NCBI GenBank assembly: GCA_032433765.1
Contig: JAVIAB010000124.1
Span: 78,172,465-78,236,464 of the forward strand
Length of the DNA: 64,000 nucleotides
Direction: 5' to 3'
Source: Megaustenia siamemsis
Taxonomy: Eukaryota; Mollusca; Gastropoda; Stylommatophora; Ariophantidae
The notes under the pieces are model-generated. The model saw only the letters and a program-made list of their open reading frames with translations, made no database searches and was not told the origin of the DNA. Of the stretch, positions 10,690 to 22,300 are shown in pieces. Every line of letters begins with the position of its first letter. The stretch's first letter is position 1. The position numbers were made by a program, and so were the translations under genes.

Positions 10690-11950
10690 AAAGAATGAAT
10701 AGTAATTTACGTCATCCATCCCATGATCTTTTGTGGGCGTAGATGTGTTGTGCTGTAGTTTGAAACAGAACCGTGAGAATTGTTGGTATTTTCCAGTGGC
10801 GTATTCTCTATGTTGCCGCAGATACCGCCGATAGCCTTGAACATATTAACGAATTACAAGAAGAAATGATAATTTATTATATTTTTTAAATAATTATATT
10901 ACAAATTTTCGAATATTCTATTACACATTTCGTAGGTCAATATGACTTATTTGCTTTGGTTTGCATTTATTAAAGCAAGGTTTTCCTCTGGCCATTATAA
11001 CGTTTGTGAATGAAACAGAAACTACTTTACGATAGTAGATTGAAACCGCTAGTGACCAGCGGTACATTTCTCACCGATCGGACCGAGGAAATTCACGACC
11101 TTGACATTCTAAAAAGGCACCAAAAATTATAAGGCTAAACTACATCTACATAATGCGGTTTAATCTGTTATTTTTAGCTCTAGACAATTGGAAGCGTCAC
11201 AAAGTGAAAGTGAAACTATGTCTGAATACTGGAACTTCCTTAACTATTTATAAATATGTTATGCGCCATTAAAAAAAAATGTAGGCACATAGGCATCTCA
11301 ACTGTCAAGAAACAACAGCGCTACGAGCTATCAATAACAAAAATTTAGAAGTTTTTATTTTTGCCGTACGCGAATGAAGTGTATTATATAAGCACATATT
11401 TTTATATTAAATTCATTTGGGCATATATAATTTTGTTGAACTTCAAGTTTTAAATGAAGTTGATTTAAAAATACAGCTTGTTCATTCATAACTTCATAAC
11501 GAACTTGTATTGCTTCTTTTTCATTACTGCCGACGATATGATGGCAGAGCAAGCATCTACACATAACACAGAGATCTCAATAAACTCTATTGATAAACTT
11601 AGAAACCAATCCAACAGTACTTTCAATGACAAAGTCATCGAGATATTTTCGTACCAAACAAGACGGATATAATTTACATATAATTAAGTAATTAATATAA
11701 AATGTAGTGATATCATTAGCAAATATTACTTCATGTTAGCCTATGAATATAATGTATGTGTTTATTTATTATGTCAGCTAGAGCCCGGACTCCAAAACCA
11801 GTATACGCCACTGGTATTTGCACGTTTCAAGTTTCGGCCCAATACTTACGGAGTTGTCTTTCCTCTCGATCTATATACATGTGATCATACTGGTTGGTTT
11901 GTTTCTAGGGGCACCGCAAAGAGGTGGTGTAGGGGTATATTTATGTAAGG
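10690..11950. other. Unassigned intergenic DNA
   Basis: No repeat family or exon could be supported here. Short ORFs at 11538-11669 (plus) and 11355-11564 (minus) are open but lack decisive splice context or recognisable similarity. Confidence 0.3.
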
Positions 11951-12230
11951 CCCCGGTATCACTGCAAACGAATTAAAATCCATAATTGCTCAACCGCCCA
12001 TGCCAGTGGAATCATCTGAATTAATATCTCATCTCCCGAACAAAGAAATGTATCTGCAGTCCTTATCATAGCAGTCTCAGCACACGCCTAAAGACATAAA
12101 GCGAAACCTCACAGAAAGTGAACACAGCCATCTGTTCCCCGTCAAACGATATTATCATTCACCGTAAACAATCGAAATATCGAAACATGATCAAAACAGA
12201 TGAGACACACAGCTCACGGTGAACATTGAG
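11951..12230 (+). repeat. Dispersed repeat K, copy 1
   Basis: The segment from 'ccccggtat' to 'cagctcacggtgaaca' aligns along its whole length with 26069-26353 in the same orientation. It contains shared blocks such as 'gaattaaaatccataattgc' and 'agacataa'. No ORF is conserved. The class is unknown. Confidence 0.75.
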
Positions 12231-12350
12231 ATGTACTGGATTATATCTCTTCTAGACCCCTCTTTGCTTTCTCAGACTGGTTAATCTGTTTCAAGATCCA
12301 CCATTGGGAGGTGGAATGGAAAATTGATCCGATCTGGTTGACTTATCCAA

Positions 12351-13410
12351 ATGTAAGGAGTCAGCTACCAGCAGCTAACAATTGTCAGAGCATGTAAGGA
12401 GTCAGCTGCCAGCAGCTAACAATTGTCAGAGCATGTAAGGAGTCAGCTACTAGCAGCTAACAATTGTCAGAGCATGTAAGGAGTCAGCTACTAGCTGCTA
12501 ACAATTGTTAGAGCATGTAAGGAGTCAGCTACTAGCAGCTAACAATTATTAGAGCATGTAAGGAGTCAGCTACTAGAAGCTAACAATTGCTAGAGCATGT
12601 AAGGAGTCAGCTACTAGCAGCTAACAATTGTTAGAGCATGTAAGGAGTCAGCTACTAGCAGCTAACAATTGTCAGAGCATGTAAGGAGTCAGCTACTAGC
12701 AGCTAACAATTGTTAGAGCATGTAAGGAGTCAGCTACCAGCAGCTAACAATTGTTAGAGCATGTAAGGAGTCAGCTACTCGCAGCTAACAATTGTTAGAG
12801 CATGAAAGGCGTCAGCTACTAGCAGCTAACAATTGTCAGAGCATGTAAGGAGTCAGCTACTAGCAGCTAACAATTGTCAGAGCATGTAAGGAGTCAGCTA
12901 CTAGCAGCTAACAATTGTCAGAGCATGTAAGGAGTCAGCTACTAGCAGCTAACAATTGTCAGAGCATGTAAGGAGTCAGCTACTAGCAGCTAACAATTAT
13001 CAGAGCATGTAAGGAATCAGTTACTAGCAGCTAACAATTGTCAGAGCATGTAAGGAGTCAGCTACTAACTACTAACAATTGTCAGAGCATGTAATGAGTC
13101 GGCTACTAGCTGCTAACAATTGTCAGAGCATGTAAGGAGTCAGCTACTAGCAGCTAACAATTGTCAGCAACTAGCAGCTAACAATTGTCAGAGCATGTAA
13201 GGAGTCAGCTGCTAGCAGCTAACAATTGTCAGAGCATGTAAGGAGTCAGCTGCTAGCAGCTAACAATTGTCAGAGCATGTAAGGAGTCAACCACTAGCAG
13301 CTAACAATTGTCAGAGCATGTAAGGAGTCAGCCACTAGCAGCTAACAATTGTCAGAGCATGTAAGGAGTCAGCTACTAGCTGCTTACAGTTGTCAGAGCA
13401 TGTAAGGAGT
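12351..13410. repeat. 41-bp minisatellite, left portion (about 26 units)
   Basis: The unit is 'agcatgtaaggagtcagcta' plus 'ctagcagctaacaattgtca' plus 'g'. One unit at about 13165 has lost roughly 15 bp. The array is interrupted by the LINE at 13411-14875 and continues at 14887-15041. Units contain internal dyads (CAATTG, and TAGCAGCTA). Confidence 0.95.
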
Positions 13411-14875
13411 TATTGAGTTATTGAGTCATTTGCGGATCATCATCATTGCACTCCGAACATGTCCATAGGTGCTCAGATCCCCTCCTCAGCAATTCCCTCA
13501 GTGTCCAGCGACTGACGACTCCAGTTCTATGTTGGTTGATAAGTCTTCTTACACGGCCACCAAGTTTCTCATTTCTGGTTGTGCCCATCTTAACTCCCAT
13601 TTCCATCATCCGAAGAAGTGACGTTGATCTGTGTTTGTCGAAGTCCTGTGCTCTTCCAACATCTCGAAGGGCATTGATGATGTCCGCCCGATCCATCGGT
13701 TGCCCGTCCTCAACGACAGCGCAGCTAGCCAACCTGTCCGCTCTCTCATTTCCCCGTACTCCCGCATGTCCTGGGACATAGACAAAGGTGACCTTACGTA
13801 TTTTGGATTTCTGCAACGACTCTACCCATTGCATGCGTACATAGCCCGCCTCCACTTTTTTTATCATGCTCATCGAATCACTCAGTATACATGCGTGGAT
13901 GTAGTCTTGTGACTCTAACCATTTGAATGCCTTGGTCACTGCCATCACCTCCATTGTCATGCTACTCGTGGTCATGGCGTATGCACCACTGTCTTCCTTG
14001 GCTATTCTGCCTGCTGAGCGTGCTGTAAATGCCCATGCACTTCTTTCGTGTCGTCTTACAGATCCGTCTGTATAGGTGACTGCATCTTTCTCATCGGTAT
14101 TATCGCAGATGAGACCGTTGACCTCAGCATTAACCACGACCGGGTTCTGTTCCCTACTTTTCCTGTCGAGTGTGACAATACATGAGAAAGTTCCCTTGAA
14201 TGACGTAGGCACCGGTATCCACTCCTCACCAACGCTGATATTGGTAAGCCCACAGACCTGTTTGATGACATCTTCTGCCCGGCCCACCCATGATTTGCCT
14301 CTTTTTAGCCTGGTACCTTTCTCTGTGTTGAGCACGTGGTGCAATGGATGCTCTGTATCTGTACTAATCTTCAGGTATGCTCGTGCTCTCCAGATCTTAA
14401 TTCTGTCATCCATGGTTGGAAAGTCAAGAAGATACCTCATTGATACACAGGGAGTGTCCCTCGTACATCCCAGGATAATGCGCATGGCTTCATTTTGTAT
14501 TTTCTCCAGCCTATCAATTTGAGTCGTACTGACAGTAAGAATGGCCAGGGCATACTCGATTGGTGCGAGGACTAATCCCTGGAACAGAAGAATAAGTAGC
14601 CTCTGCTCGATGTTGGCAGCTGCCATGACCTTCAAGGCGGCTAATCCTTTGCGGGATTTTGTTATCACATGGTCGACGTGGTCCCGAAAACACAGGCTGC
14701 GATCAAACTTAACTCCGAGGTATGTCATCAACTTGTCCCTGGTCACCTCATCAGCTCCCATTCGTACTACCGGTGTGGTTGTATTAACGATATGATTGTT
14801 AAGGGAGAACCATGAAACTGATGCTTTATTAGGATTAACCAAGGCACCTGAAACCCCACACCAGGATGAAATGCG
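13411..14875 (-). mobile_element. I-group LINE (family D), 5'-truncated, inserted in the minisatellite
   Basis: The element is flanked by an 11-bp repeat ATGTAAGGAGT (13400-13410 and 14876-14886) that is part of the minisatellite unit. The 3' end is at the left with an ACTCAATAACTCAATA-type tail. The 5' end is truncated inside the RT domain. The remaining reading frame is fully open, suggesting a fairly young insertion. A related fragment is at 41600-41990. Confidence 0.85.
13418..14875 (-). CDS. Partial RT C-terminus plus RNase H of LINE family D
   Basis: The frame is open from the truncation point at 14875 to a stop at 13420-13418, about 485 codons with no initiating methionine of its own. 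The N-terminal part is the end of an RT domain (LVNPNKASVSWFSL, then YLGVKFDRSLCFRDHV, then GLAALKVMA). A linker follows, then an RNase H domain: AVTYTDGSVRRHERSAWAF (first Asp), MTMEVMAVTKAFKWLE (Glu), CILSDSMSMIKK (Asp) and VPGHAGVRGNERADRLAS (His and last Asp). It ends in SEHLWTCSECNDDDPQ, a possible zinc-binding remnant. RT-plus-RNase H architecture places it in the I group. The catalytic RT core is missing, so it is not autonomous. Confidence 0.85.
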   Translation of the reverse strand, partial: RISSWCGVSGALVNPNKASVSWFSLNNHIVNTTTPVVRMGADEVTRDKLMTYLGVKFDRSLCFRDHVDHVITKSRKGLAALKVMAAANIEQRLLILLFQGLVLAPIEYALAILTVSTTQIDRLEKIQNEAMRIILGCTRDTPCVSMRYLLDFPTMDDRIKIWRARAYLKISTDTEHPLHHVLNTEKGTRLKRGKSWVGRAEDVIKQVCGLTNISVGEEWIPVPTSFKGTFSCIVTLDRKSREQNPVVVNAEVNGLICDNTDEKDAVTYTDGSVRRHERSAWAFTARSAGRIAKEDSGAYAMTTSSMTMEVMAVTKAFKWLESQDYIHACILSDSMSMIKKVEAGYVRMQWVESLQKSKIRKVTFVYVPGHAGVRGNERADRLASCAVVEDGQPMDRADIINALRDVGRAQDFDKHRSTSLLRMMEMGVKMGTTRNEKLGGRVRRLINQHRTGVVSRWTLRELLRRGSEHLWTCSECNDDDPQMTQ

Positions 14876-14886
14876 ATGTAAGGAGT

Positions 14887-15041
14887 CAGCTACTAGCAGC
14901 TAACAATTGTCAGAGCATGTAAGGAGTCAGCTACTAGCAGCTAACAATTGTCAGAGCATGTAAGGAGTCAGCAACTAGCAGCTAACAATTGTTAGAGCAT
15001 GTAAGGAGTCAGCTACCAGCAGCTAACAATTTTCAAAGCAG
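14887..15041. repeat. 41-bp minisatellite, right portion
   Basis: About four further units of the same 41-bp repeat resume directly after the LINE. The last unit is diverged (acaattttcaaagcaggta). Together with 12351-13410 this was one array before the insertion. Confidence 0.93.
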
Positions 15042-15109
15042 GTAGGGAGTTCTCTCCACCCCGTCAAGCACGAGGGAAGTATGGTGTTAGTATTACAACT
15101 TTTCAATGA

Positions 15110-15225
15110 CCAATGGTACGTTTTTTTTATGTACGATGTGTTCGGTATCACACCAGAGCGTCCCACTCTCCCACAAAAACCCAGTGTTCATTTAAGGTTG
15201 GGAGAACCTAAGAGTCATATATTAG
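15110..15225 (-). repeat. SINE1 remnant
   Basis: The minus strand retains 'gttctcccaaccttaaatg' and the segment before CACACCGAT-like sequence of SINE1, with decayed head and tail. A 19-base T run follows at about 15226. Confidence 0.5.
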
Positions 15226-15289
15226 AAGTTTTTTTTTTTTTTTTGCATTTGCCAACTATTTACCTCTGACAAAGTCCCTAGAAACAAGG

Positions 15290-15640
15290 AACCAAGTTCT
15301 GCATGTTAATCCGTCTTTTCCTGGCAGCTGTATGCACAGGGTCCCTCGCCATACAGGCAGACAACTCCGTCTTCGGAGGCACTCATATTTTTCTCCGTCA
15401 TGAGTAATTGACGCTTCCAGCCGGGCCTCGCTATTGAGGCCAGGGGTGGTTGCCGCACAGAGAAATCACAAATAAAAATCCCGACCGGTGCAGCCAGTAT
15501 CCGAACTCAACCTCTTTGTCCCGAGGCCGGCATCTTACCTCGAGACCAACCAGTCCCCATATCAGAAGTGAAACTGGCCTCTTAGTAGTCCAATCTACAG
15601 CCCACTGAGCAACTGCAGCTTCTTCCAACCTATGTGCTAT
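15290..15640 (-). repeat. tRNA-derived SINE (SINE2-like)
   Basis: The minus strand begins 'ggggactggttggtctcgag', continues as a degenerate tRNA with an A-box-like GGTCTCGAGG and a B-box-like 'ggttgagttcggatactgg', then the body. It is related to the 38525-38946 family, whose head reads 'gggactggggggtctagagg'. Confidence 0.6.
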
Positions 15641-15738
15641 TTGCCATGGGTGGGTCCAGTGATGTAATGAATTATATCGTTTCCATAAATTATAACAATA
15701 TCCAGAAATGAAATAAATTGTATCACTGTCAAGTGACT

Positions 15739-16293
15739 TAGTAGCCTCCGTCAGTCATAGTTGACTATGGATTTTTCAGCGCCCCTAGTAATGTTATTTT
15801 TTCTTTTCTTTTCTTCCGTCGTGTGTTCTCTTTCTCTATGAATCTGTCTGCTTCTTGTTTGAGGTGAACCTTTAGAGTGTGTTTCCAGAGATTGCGGTCT
15901 GCAGCTTTGTCTTCCCATGCTGCAGGGTTTATGTTCAGAGCCTTCATGTCGCGTTTACACACATCTACAAATCGAAGTTTTGGGCGCCCCCTAGTTCTTT
16001 TACCATCTGCCAGTTGTCCATAGAGTATATCTTTCGGTATGCGGCCATCTTTCATACGGTGTACATGGCCACGCCAGCGTAACCTACGTTGTTTGAGCAG
16101 CATTCGGGAGGCGTGTGCAAGTCATGACCTCTACGTTTGTCACTTTATCCTTCCAGGTGATACCAAGAACATGGCGCAGACATCGCATATGGAATGCATT
16201 TAGCTTTCTCTCCTGCTTTACATAGTTTGTCCAAGATTCGCTGCCATACAGGAGGATACTATATAGTTATGCAGGCATTGTACACTGCGGATT
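15739..16293 (-). mobile_element. LINE 3' end (family E) with target-site duplication
   Basis: A 12-bp direct repeat TGTCAAGTGACT flanks the insert (15727-15738 and 16294-16305). The minus-strand translation is a LINE terminal domain: RRLRWRGHVHRMKDGRIPKD, LYGQLADGKRTRGRPKLRF, VCKRDMKALNI, WEDKAADRNLW. These residues are typical of the post-RT region of jockey/CR1-type and related elements. It is 5'-truncated and is inserted at the 3' side of the family C copy that follows. Confidence 0.85.
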
Positions 16294-16324
16294 TGTCAAG
16301 TGACTATGTAAATGATATAACTGT

Positions 16325-17085
16325 TCATAATTCCCATTTCAAAGGCTTCAATTTTCTGTTATGTTTTCTTGTCTAATGTCCAGGTTTCTGCACCATACAG
16401 GAATATTGAGATGTAACATTTTGCCATTCTTAGTTTCAGACCTGCTGATATTTGTTTTGTTGTTAGTATATTTTTCATGGCATTAAAATTACTTTTTGCC
16501 ATACCTATTCTTTTGTTTATTTCAGTTTTCCATCATTGGTTATAGTATGTCCCAGGTAGTTGTAGCTCTGGACTGTCCCCAGATGTATTCCCTCAACTGT
16601 GATATTTAATTGTAGGTCTTGAGAATTTTCTTTGTTTTAGTCATAGTTTTAGTCTTTTTGATATTCATTTCTAGTCCATATTTTTTGCTTGTTATGTTTA
16701 ACACATTAAGTAATTGTTGTAGGTCTTTAGGATTTTCTGCTAGTAGAACAGTATCATCAGCATATCTTAGGTTATTGATTAGCTTTCCATTAATGTTTAG
16801 GCCTGGCATCTCTGAGATGCTTTTAAAGATTTGCTCAGTGTATAGATTGAACAAGCTTGGTAATAGGATGCATCCTTGTCTTACTCCATCTTTTTATGTC
16901 CATGGGTGTAGAGTTCTCCTTGTTATATCTTATTATTGCTGTTTGCTCCCAGTACAAATTACATATTAGTCATATGTCTGTGTCGTCTAGATTTATATCC
17001 TTTAGGCAGTCTATGAGTTGATCAACTATGGCTCTAAAACTGCACGATTTGTCCTGCCTAGTGGTACTTCTATACTAGGTCTTCC
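16325..17085 (-). mobile_element. RTE-like LINE (family C), minus copy
   Basis: On the minus strand it carries the RT palm motif LRYADDTVLLAENPKDL and the block GLEMNIKKTKTM, preceded by MFNLYTEQIFKSI. Downstream DNA matches 8757-9020. Several stops and frameshifts are present. The 5' end is near 17085. Confidence 0.8.
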
Positions 17086-17089
17086 ATAA

Positions 17090-17930
17090 GTATGAGCCAC
17101 CACTGCAGGGAACCTAGCTTCTGTTACCAGGGAAGATTGACGAGGAAGTCGAAGTCTTGGTCAGCTGATGGGCCGCCAACCCTGCTGTCGCTTGAGGTAC
17201 ACAGTCACCAGGTGAGATGGGAACCGAAGTTGACGTCGTGGGAAAGTCGAAAAATGTCACTGTCGTCAGAGAGCTCCGCGCTGACTGTAGAGTTTCTGAT
17301 CACAGAACATAGTAATATCGTAACAGGGACCGATGTCATGAAGATTCATATCTTATGACGATTTAGTCAATATCAAGAAATGCATGATATTGTGATTCAA
17401 ATCATATCACTCAATCAAAGCCACATCCATGTTTAGAGATAGGCCTGATCGGAACCCTTCTAGCATGGCGTCACCGATATTGGTTCAGTATTGTGAGCAG
17501 GGCGCTTGTGGGTAGAATTCTGTCAGTGTTGAGGACATCTACAGCTTGCAAAGTTTGACCGGTGACGTCACGCTAGTTGGGCCGCGAGCAGGTCTTTCTC
17601 TAAAGAATGCTGTGAATTAAAGCCCACCTTATTTATCAATTTCAGGCTAAAACTACAGCCCACCCCGTATTGTCAGACTTGTGAATACTCACAACTAAAA
17701 ATTCCTGCCTCCAACACAGTGACTCCACATTCGCTGACATGTTTACAACACATTTTGTTGTCTGCCAACAAGTTGACAAAAAGACAAAGGAAAGGTTGTG
17801 TTGCTGGACACCACTAGAGAAAATGCTCTGGATATAACAACAGATAACAAACATCTAATTTTGGGGATGCGGATGGTTTTTTAAAAATCTTGTCATAAAA
17901 ACGTAATTGCCGTGTGTTACCGGGGCCTCA
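17090..17930. other. Unassigned, locally GC-richer DNA
   Basis: Two blocks (17090-17330 and 17450-17620) are richer in G and C than the surroundings and contain CpGs, which may mark a recent repeat or an old promoter. I could not assign an exon or a family. Confidence 0.3.
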
Positions 17931-18180
17931 TTACGAGGGAAGTATAGAATAGTGACACTGTGACCTTCTAGGCATGTTGTAAGAGGCGACTAAGGAGGAT
18001 GATCGATGGCTTGACAAGCTGCCAATGTAAAAAGTGTTGTTATGGAAGTAGAGCCATAGATTTTAGAAGCAGTGATCTCTGCAATATGTGACATGTTGGC
18101 ACGCAAAGTTTATGTTTTTGAGATTGTGGTTCTGCCCTATGTGCCGTCTTCGGCTCGAAAGGACAATAGATAGATAGATA
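17931..18180 (+). mobile_element. Non-autonomous LINE/SINE tail with (GATA)n
   Basis: The segment ends with GCCCTATGTGCC, a GCCG-TCTT-CGGC hairpin, TCGAAAGGACAATAGATAG and (GATA)n. This is the same terminal design as the RTE-like LINE at 44923-48150. The body (17931-18120) has no recognisable RT and may be a SINE borrowing that 3' end. Confidence 0.6.
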
Positions 18181-19059
18181 ATGACGTTAAATGTGTTATT
18201 CTTGTAGACTGTGCAACTACTGTCATTTAGCTTTGTGTACCAATCTCAAACACATCACCGTGTTGTTCTCAGTTAATTTAAAAAAAAAAGACAGTAGAAG
18301 TTGTGGAAGAATCATGTTAACTAATAAAATAGACAAATTTGATCATCAACACATGATGATGGTTGTTGAAAGTAGTGATGCTGGAACAGTTTCTAGCTCG
18401 GTCCAGACATCTCAATTACTTGCCACATAGGAGGTTGCGACATGTGGTAGTCTTCTGGTTTCACATGACCCTCTATTTCCGTTGTAACACTTCTCTGATG
18501 GCCGCAAACTCTCATGGCATGCCTCTTGCTACTGTGATGAAACCACTGCTGGATGAAAGATCCAACTCTCCCTGATACTATTATTATGAAATGAACAAAA
18601 GTTCGTCTTCAGCCACATACTTTTTTTTTCAACACTGTATCCTGCTAGTTGTTGCAAATCTATTTCATTTATATAAACCATTAAAAAATGTCAAAACTGT
18701 AAAAACATTGTCATACACTTTTGTTTTATATTTATGAATCATATTTTAATAATTTCTTGTCTCTGATCAAATTGTAAACTTGTACTAGAAAATCTTCAAT
18801 AGAGGTATTGTTGAAGGCCCCTACTCAACAAACTATAATGTAGCTGATGCTACACATGAGTTACAATGTCTGAATCTTTATTAGTTGCTGTGTTCTCCTG
18901 GACAAATAAACAAAAGTGTTCATTGTTCTAAGTTTTTCTTTCGTTACAGATGTTGAGGACATAAAACGGTCAACTGAACTTTCTCATAAACATATCAGAC
19001 AGATTGAAACCTCAGAATATTCCTGCATTACTTACTAGATACAACAGTGCTGCCTTTAT

Positions 19060-19345
19060 ACTCCAGTCATCATTAACATATAGGGAGTAAGTGGTGGGGT
19101 GTAACATACTCTTACAAGGTATAATCACAGCTTTACAAAAAAGAAACAAAACAAAATACTGACGTCTCAGTCCACATGCGACCTGCTTCAGAAAATGAGA
19201 TCAACACAAATGGACAATGAAATAAGGATAAACTCTACTACATTTAAAATGATTGGACAAGTAAGTCAAAGAGAGATAAGAAGAAGGATAAGAAATGAGA
19301 TGCTAAAATAAAAGGGAGATTACTACATATTAAGAGAATAAAATT
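19060..19345 (+). repeat. Dispersed repeat L, copy 1, interrupted by family F LINE
   Basis: The block around 19081-19185 ('taagtggtggggtgtaaca' and 'caaaacaaaatactga') matches the minus strand of 24510-24650. The LINE at 19359 was inserted into or next to this repeat. Its class is unknown. Confidence 0.55.
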
Positions 19346-19358
19346 GATAATATATAAA

Positions 19359-22300
19359 GCCTCATCAAGGCCAGCTCCTTGTCGTGGGGATGGGGCTTAA
19401 CAGTCACCAGGGACTGAAAACTAAGACTGGCCAGGCCTTCCTACAACCGAGCAAGACCACAGTCTGCTCTAGCAAGTTCAAGTGCTGAAGTCGGAGGTAA
19501 CCAGCCAAAAGGCGCACGACAATCAGGATGCCACGCACTCAACGCAAATGGAAGTATGTCTATAACCGCAAATCGATATGGCACTCGCCCTGTGATGGGC
19601 ACTCAGGCAGGAGCAGCGCCGGGTCCTCAGCCTCGAAAGGGCCCAACCTCTATTACTGGATGTCCTTCTCAACCGCTCTGTGGAGTCAGGGGGCGAGAGA
19701 ATAGAGCTACTGGCCAATCCAAAATAAGACCACTAAAAATAATGCACTGGAATGCTGAAGGCATCAACAGCAAAAGAGATGGGTACAGTAAAAAGATAGA
19801 ATTAGAAAATATCCTGCATGAAGAACAAATAAGCATATGCTGTTTGCAGGAAACCCATCTAAACAACGACATAGCCTTGAAGATTAGGGGATACCAGTGC
19901 TACCGATCTGACAGAATAAATAGACAAAAGGGCGGAATACTGACTCTTGTAAGGAACAACATTAATGCATGTCAGATTGAAGTGTATATGGATGGGGCAG
20001 AATATCAAATACTGCACCTCAGGACAGGAAATACAGACTTCCATCTACTTAACTACTACTGTCCGAGTGACCGCCCACTAGCACTAGACACAATTACATT
20101 AAAAGAAAGAATAATTGTATGTGGAGACTTTAACAGCCACTCACAGAGCTGGGGCTATGAACATATGGACAAGAGAGGTGAAGAGCTTGAAAATTGGCAG
20201 GATGACAATGGGCTTATACTATTAAACCAGGCAACAGATCCACCAACATTCTACTCCAGATCATGGCATACCACATCTACACCAGACCTTGCTTTCCATT
20301 CACCAGACCTGGATTGGAATATCACACGAATTGTTGGGAAACAACTTGGAGGCAGCGACCACCGACCAGTCTTTTTAGTGGTACAAAATAAGGCCATCAG
20401 GGAGAGCAGCACTCTCTCCAGATGGAATTACAAAAAGGCAGACTGGAAAATGTATCAACACTACACCAGTGTACTGACTAAAGATATAAATACAGATAGA
20501 GACATCAACAAAATAGTTGATGAATTCAGTAGACTAATAATACAAGCTGCCAGTGAAACAATACCTAGAGGGGCACGGAAACACTACAAACCATACTGGA
20601 GTAGTGAACTAGAGCAACTGCACAATGACATGGAAACATCTCGAAAGCAAGCAGAAAATAACCCTTGCCAAGAACACCACAACAACTACCAGCATGCTAA
20701 AGCCAAATTTCAACGGGCTAAACTACAAGCCAGACGGAGAAGCTGGAAAGAGAAAACAGAGTCCTTGAATCTTGAACGAGACACAAGAAAAGTGTGGAAG
20801 CTTGTAAAACAGCTGAATGATGAGGGTACAGAAAGGAACACCAAAATTACACTGAAGAAGGATGGAAACATTCTAACAGGTAAACATGCAGCAAATTACT
20901 TTGCAGACTCCTTTGCAAATGACAATAATATTGAAATTAGCCTAGAAAAACGACAAGAGACCCGTTTAAAACAACAAAATGCAAGACAAGAAGAGACCAC
21001 ACATGAAGTAATGGAAACACCCATTACACAAAGAGAGCTAGAGCTGGCAATATCCAAATTTAAAATGAAAAAGTCACCAGGCAATGATGGAGTGTCCAAT
21101 GAAATGATTAAGAACTTGGGAACTGCAGCTAAAGCAAAACTACTGCAGATCTACAACATTTGCTGGATCACAGGTAGAGTGCCACAGGCATGGAGAGAAG
21201 CAATTATGATACCATTACTAAAGCCAGGAAAAGATGGTTCAATGGCATCCAGCTATAGACCAATCAGCCTTACAAGCTGTTTGTGTAAACCAATGGAACG
21301 TATAATCAATCTCAGACTGCAGTGGTACCTGGAAAGTGAAAATCTCCTTGTCCCACAACAAGCAGGCTTTAGACAGTGTTACTCTACCGAAGATCAAGCT
21401 ACCTATCTTTCCCAGGAAATTGAAGATGCGTTTCAAGAAAAGAAACTGGTACTAGCAGCATGGATAGACCTAAAGAAAGCATTTGATAAGGTATGGAAGG
21501 AAGGGCTTTTGAAGAAACTGAGAAATTATGGAGTAAATGGCAGGATGTACAAATGGGTCAAAGCATACCTGCATAACAGGAGAGCCAGAGTGCAACTGGA
21601 TGGTCTTAAGAGTAAGAAGGTCTTATTGCGCCAGGGCGTTCCACAAGGAGGGGTACTATCTCCAACACTTTTTCTGATCTACATCAATGACCTAGTTACT
21701 GAACTACCACATGGCATCAAAGTGGCAATGTATGCAGATGACTTGGTAATGTGGTGCACAGAGGAGTATGCAACAGTGGCCTCCAAATTGCTACAAAGAG
21801 CTATGAATGCACTGAATTCATGGACAAATAGATGGTGTATCAGCATCAATACAGACAAATGCAGTACTACGCTTTTCACACTCTCCCCAAAACAAAAAGC
21901 AGGAGCCATCTACGTAAACAATGAGCCTGTGAAAGAAGACATACAAGCTACATATCTCGGAGTTACATTTGATAACAAACTATCATGGAAACAGCAGATA
22001 AATAAGGCAACCCAAAAAGCAAGGAGGAAATTGGCTATTCTAAGAAAGTTGTGTGGAACCACATGGGGTGCGAGTGGGAAAATACTCAGTAAAGTTTACC
22101 AACAGAGTATACGCCCACATTTAGAATATGGATCAACTGCATGGTGCTCAGCATCAAACACCACATTGCAAGAACTGGATAAAGTACAAAACCAGGCACT
22201 TAGGGTCATCACAGGAGCAATGAAATCAACACCAATATTGGAGATGGAGAAATTGTGGAGGATACCAGCACTGAGAGAACGGAGAGACACAAAGGTGCTG

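Noticed and set aside
11538..11669. Plus-strand start exon MMAEQASTHNTEIS...
   Set aside because: Only 44 codons, no convincing donor, no family resemblance and no downstream exon identified.
12351..15041. CRISPR-like array
   Set aside because: Units are contiguous 41-bp tandem copies without spacers, in an animal genome. It is a minisatellite.
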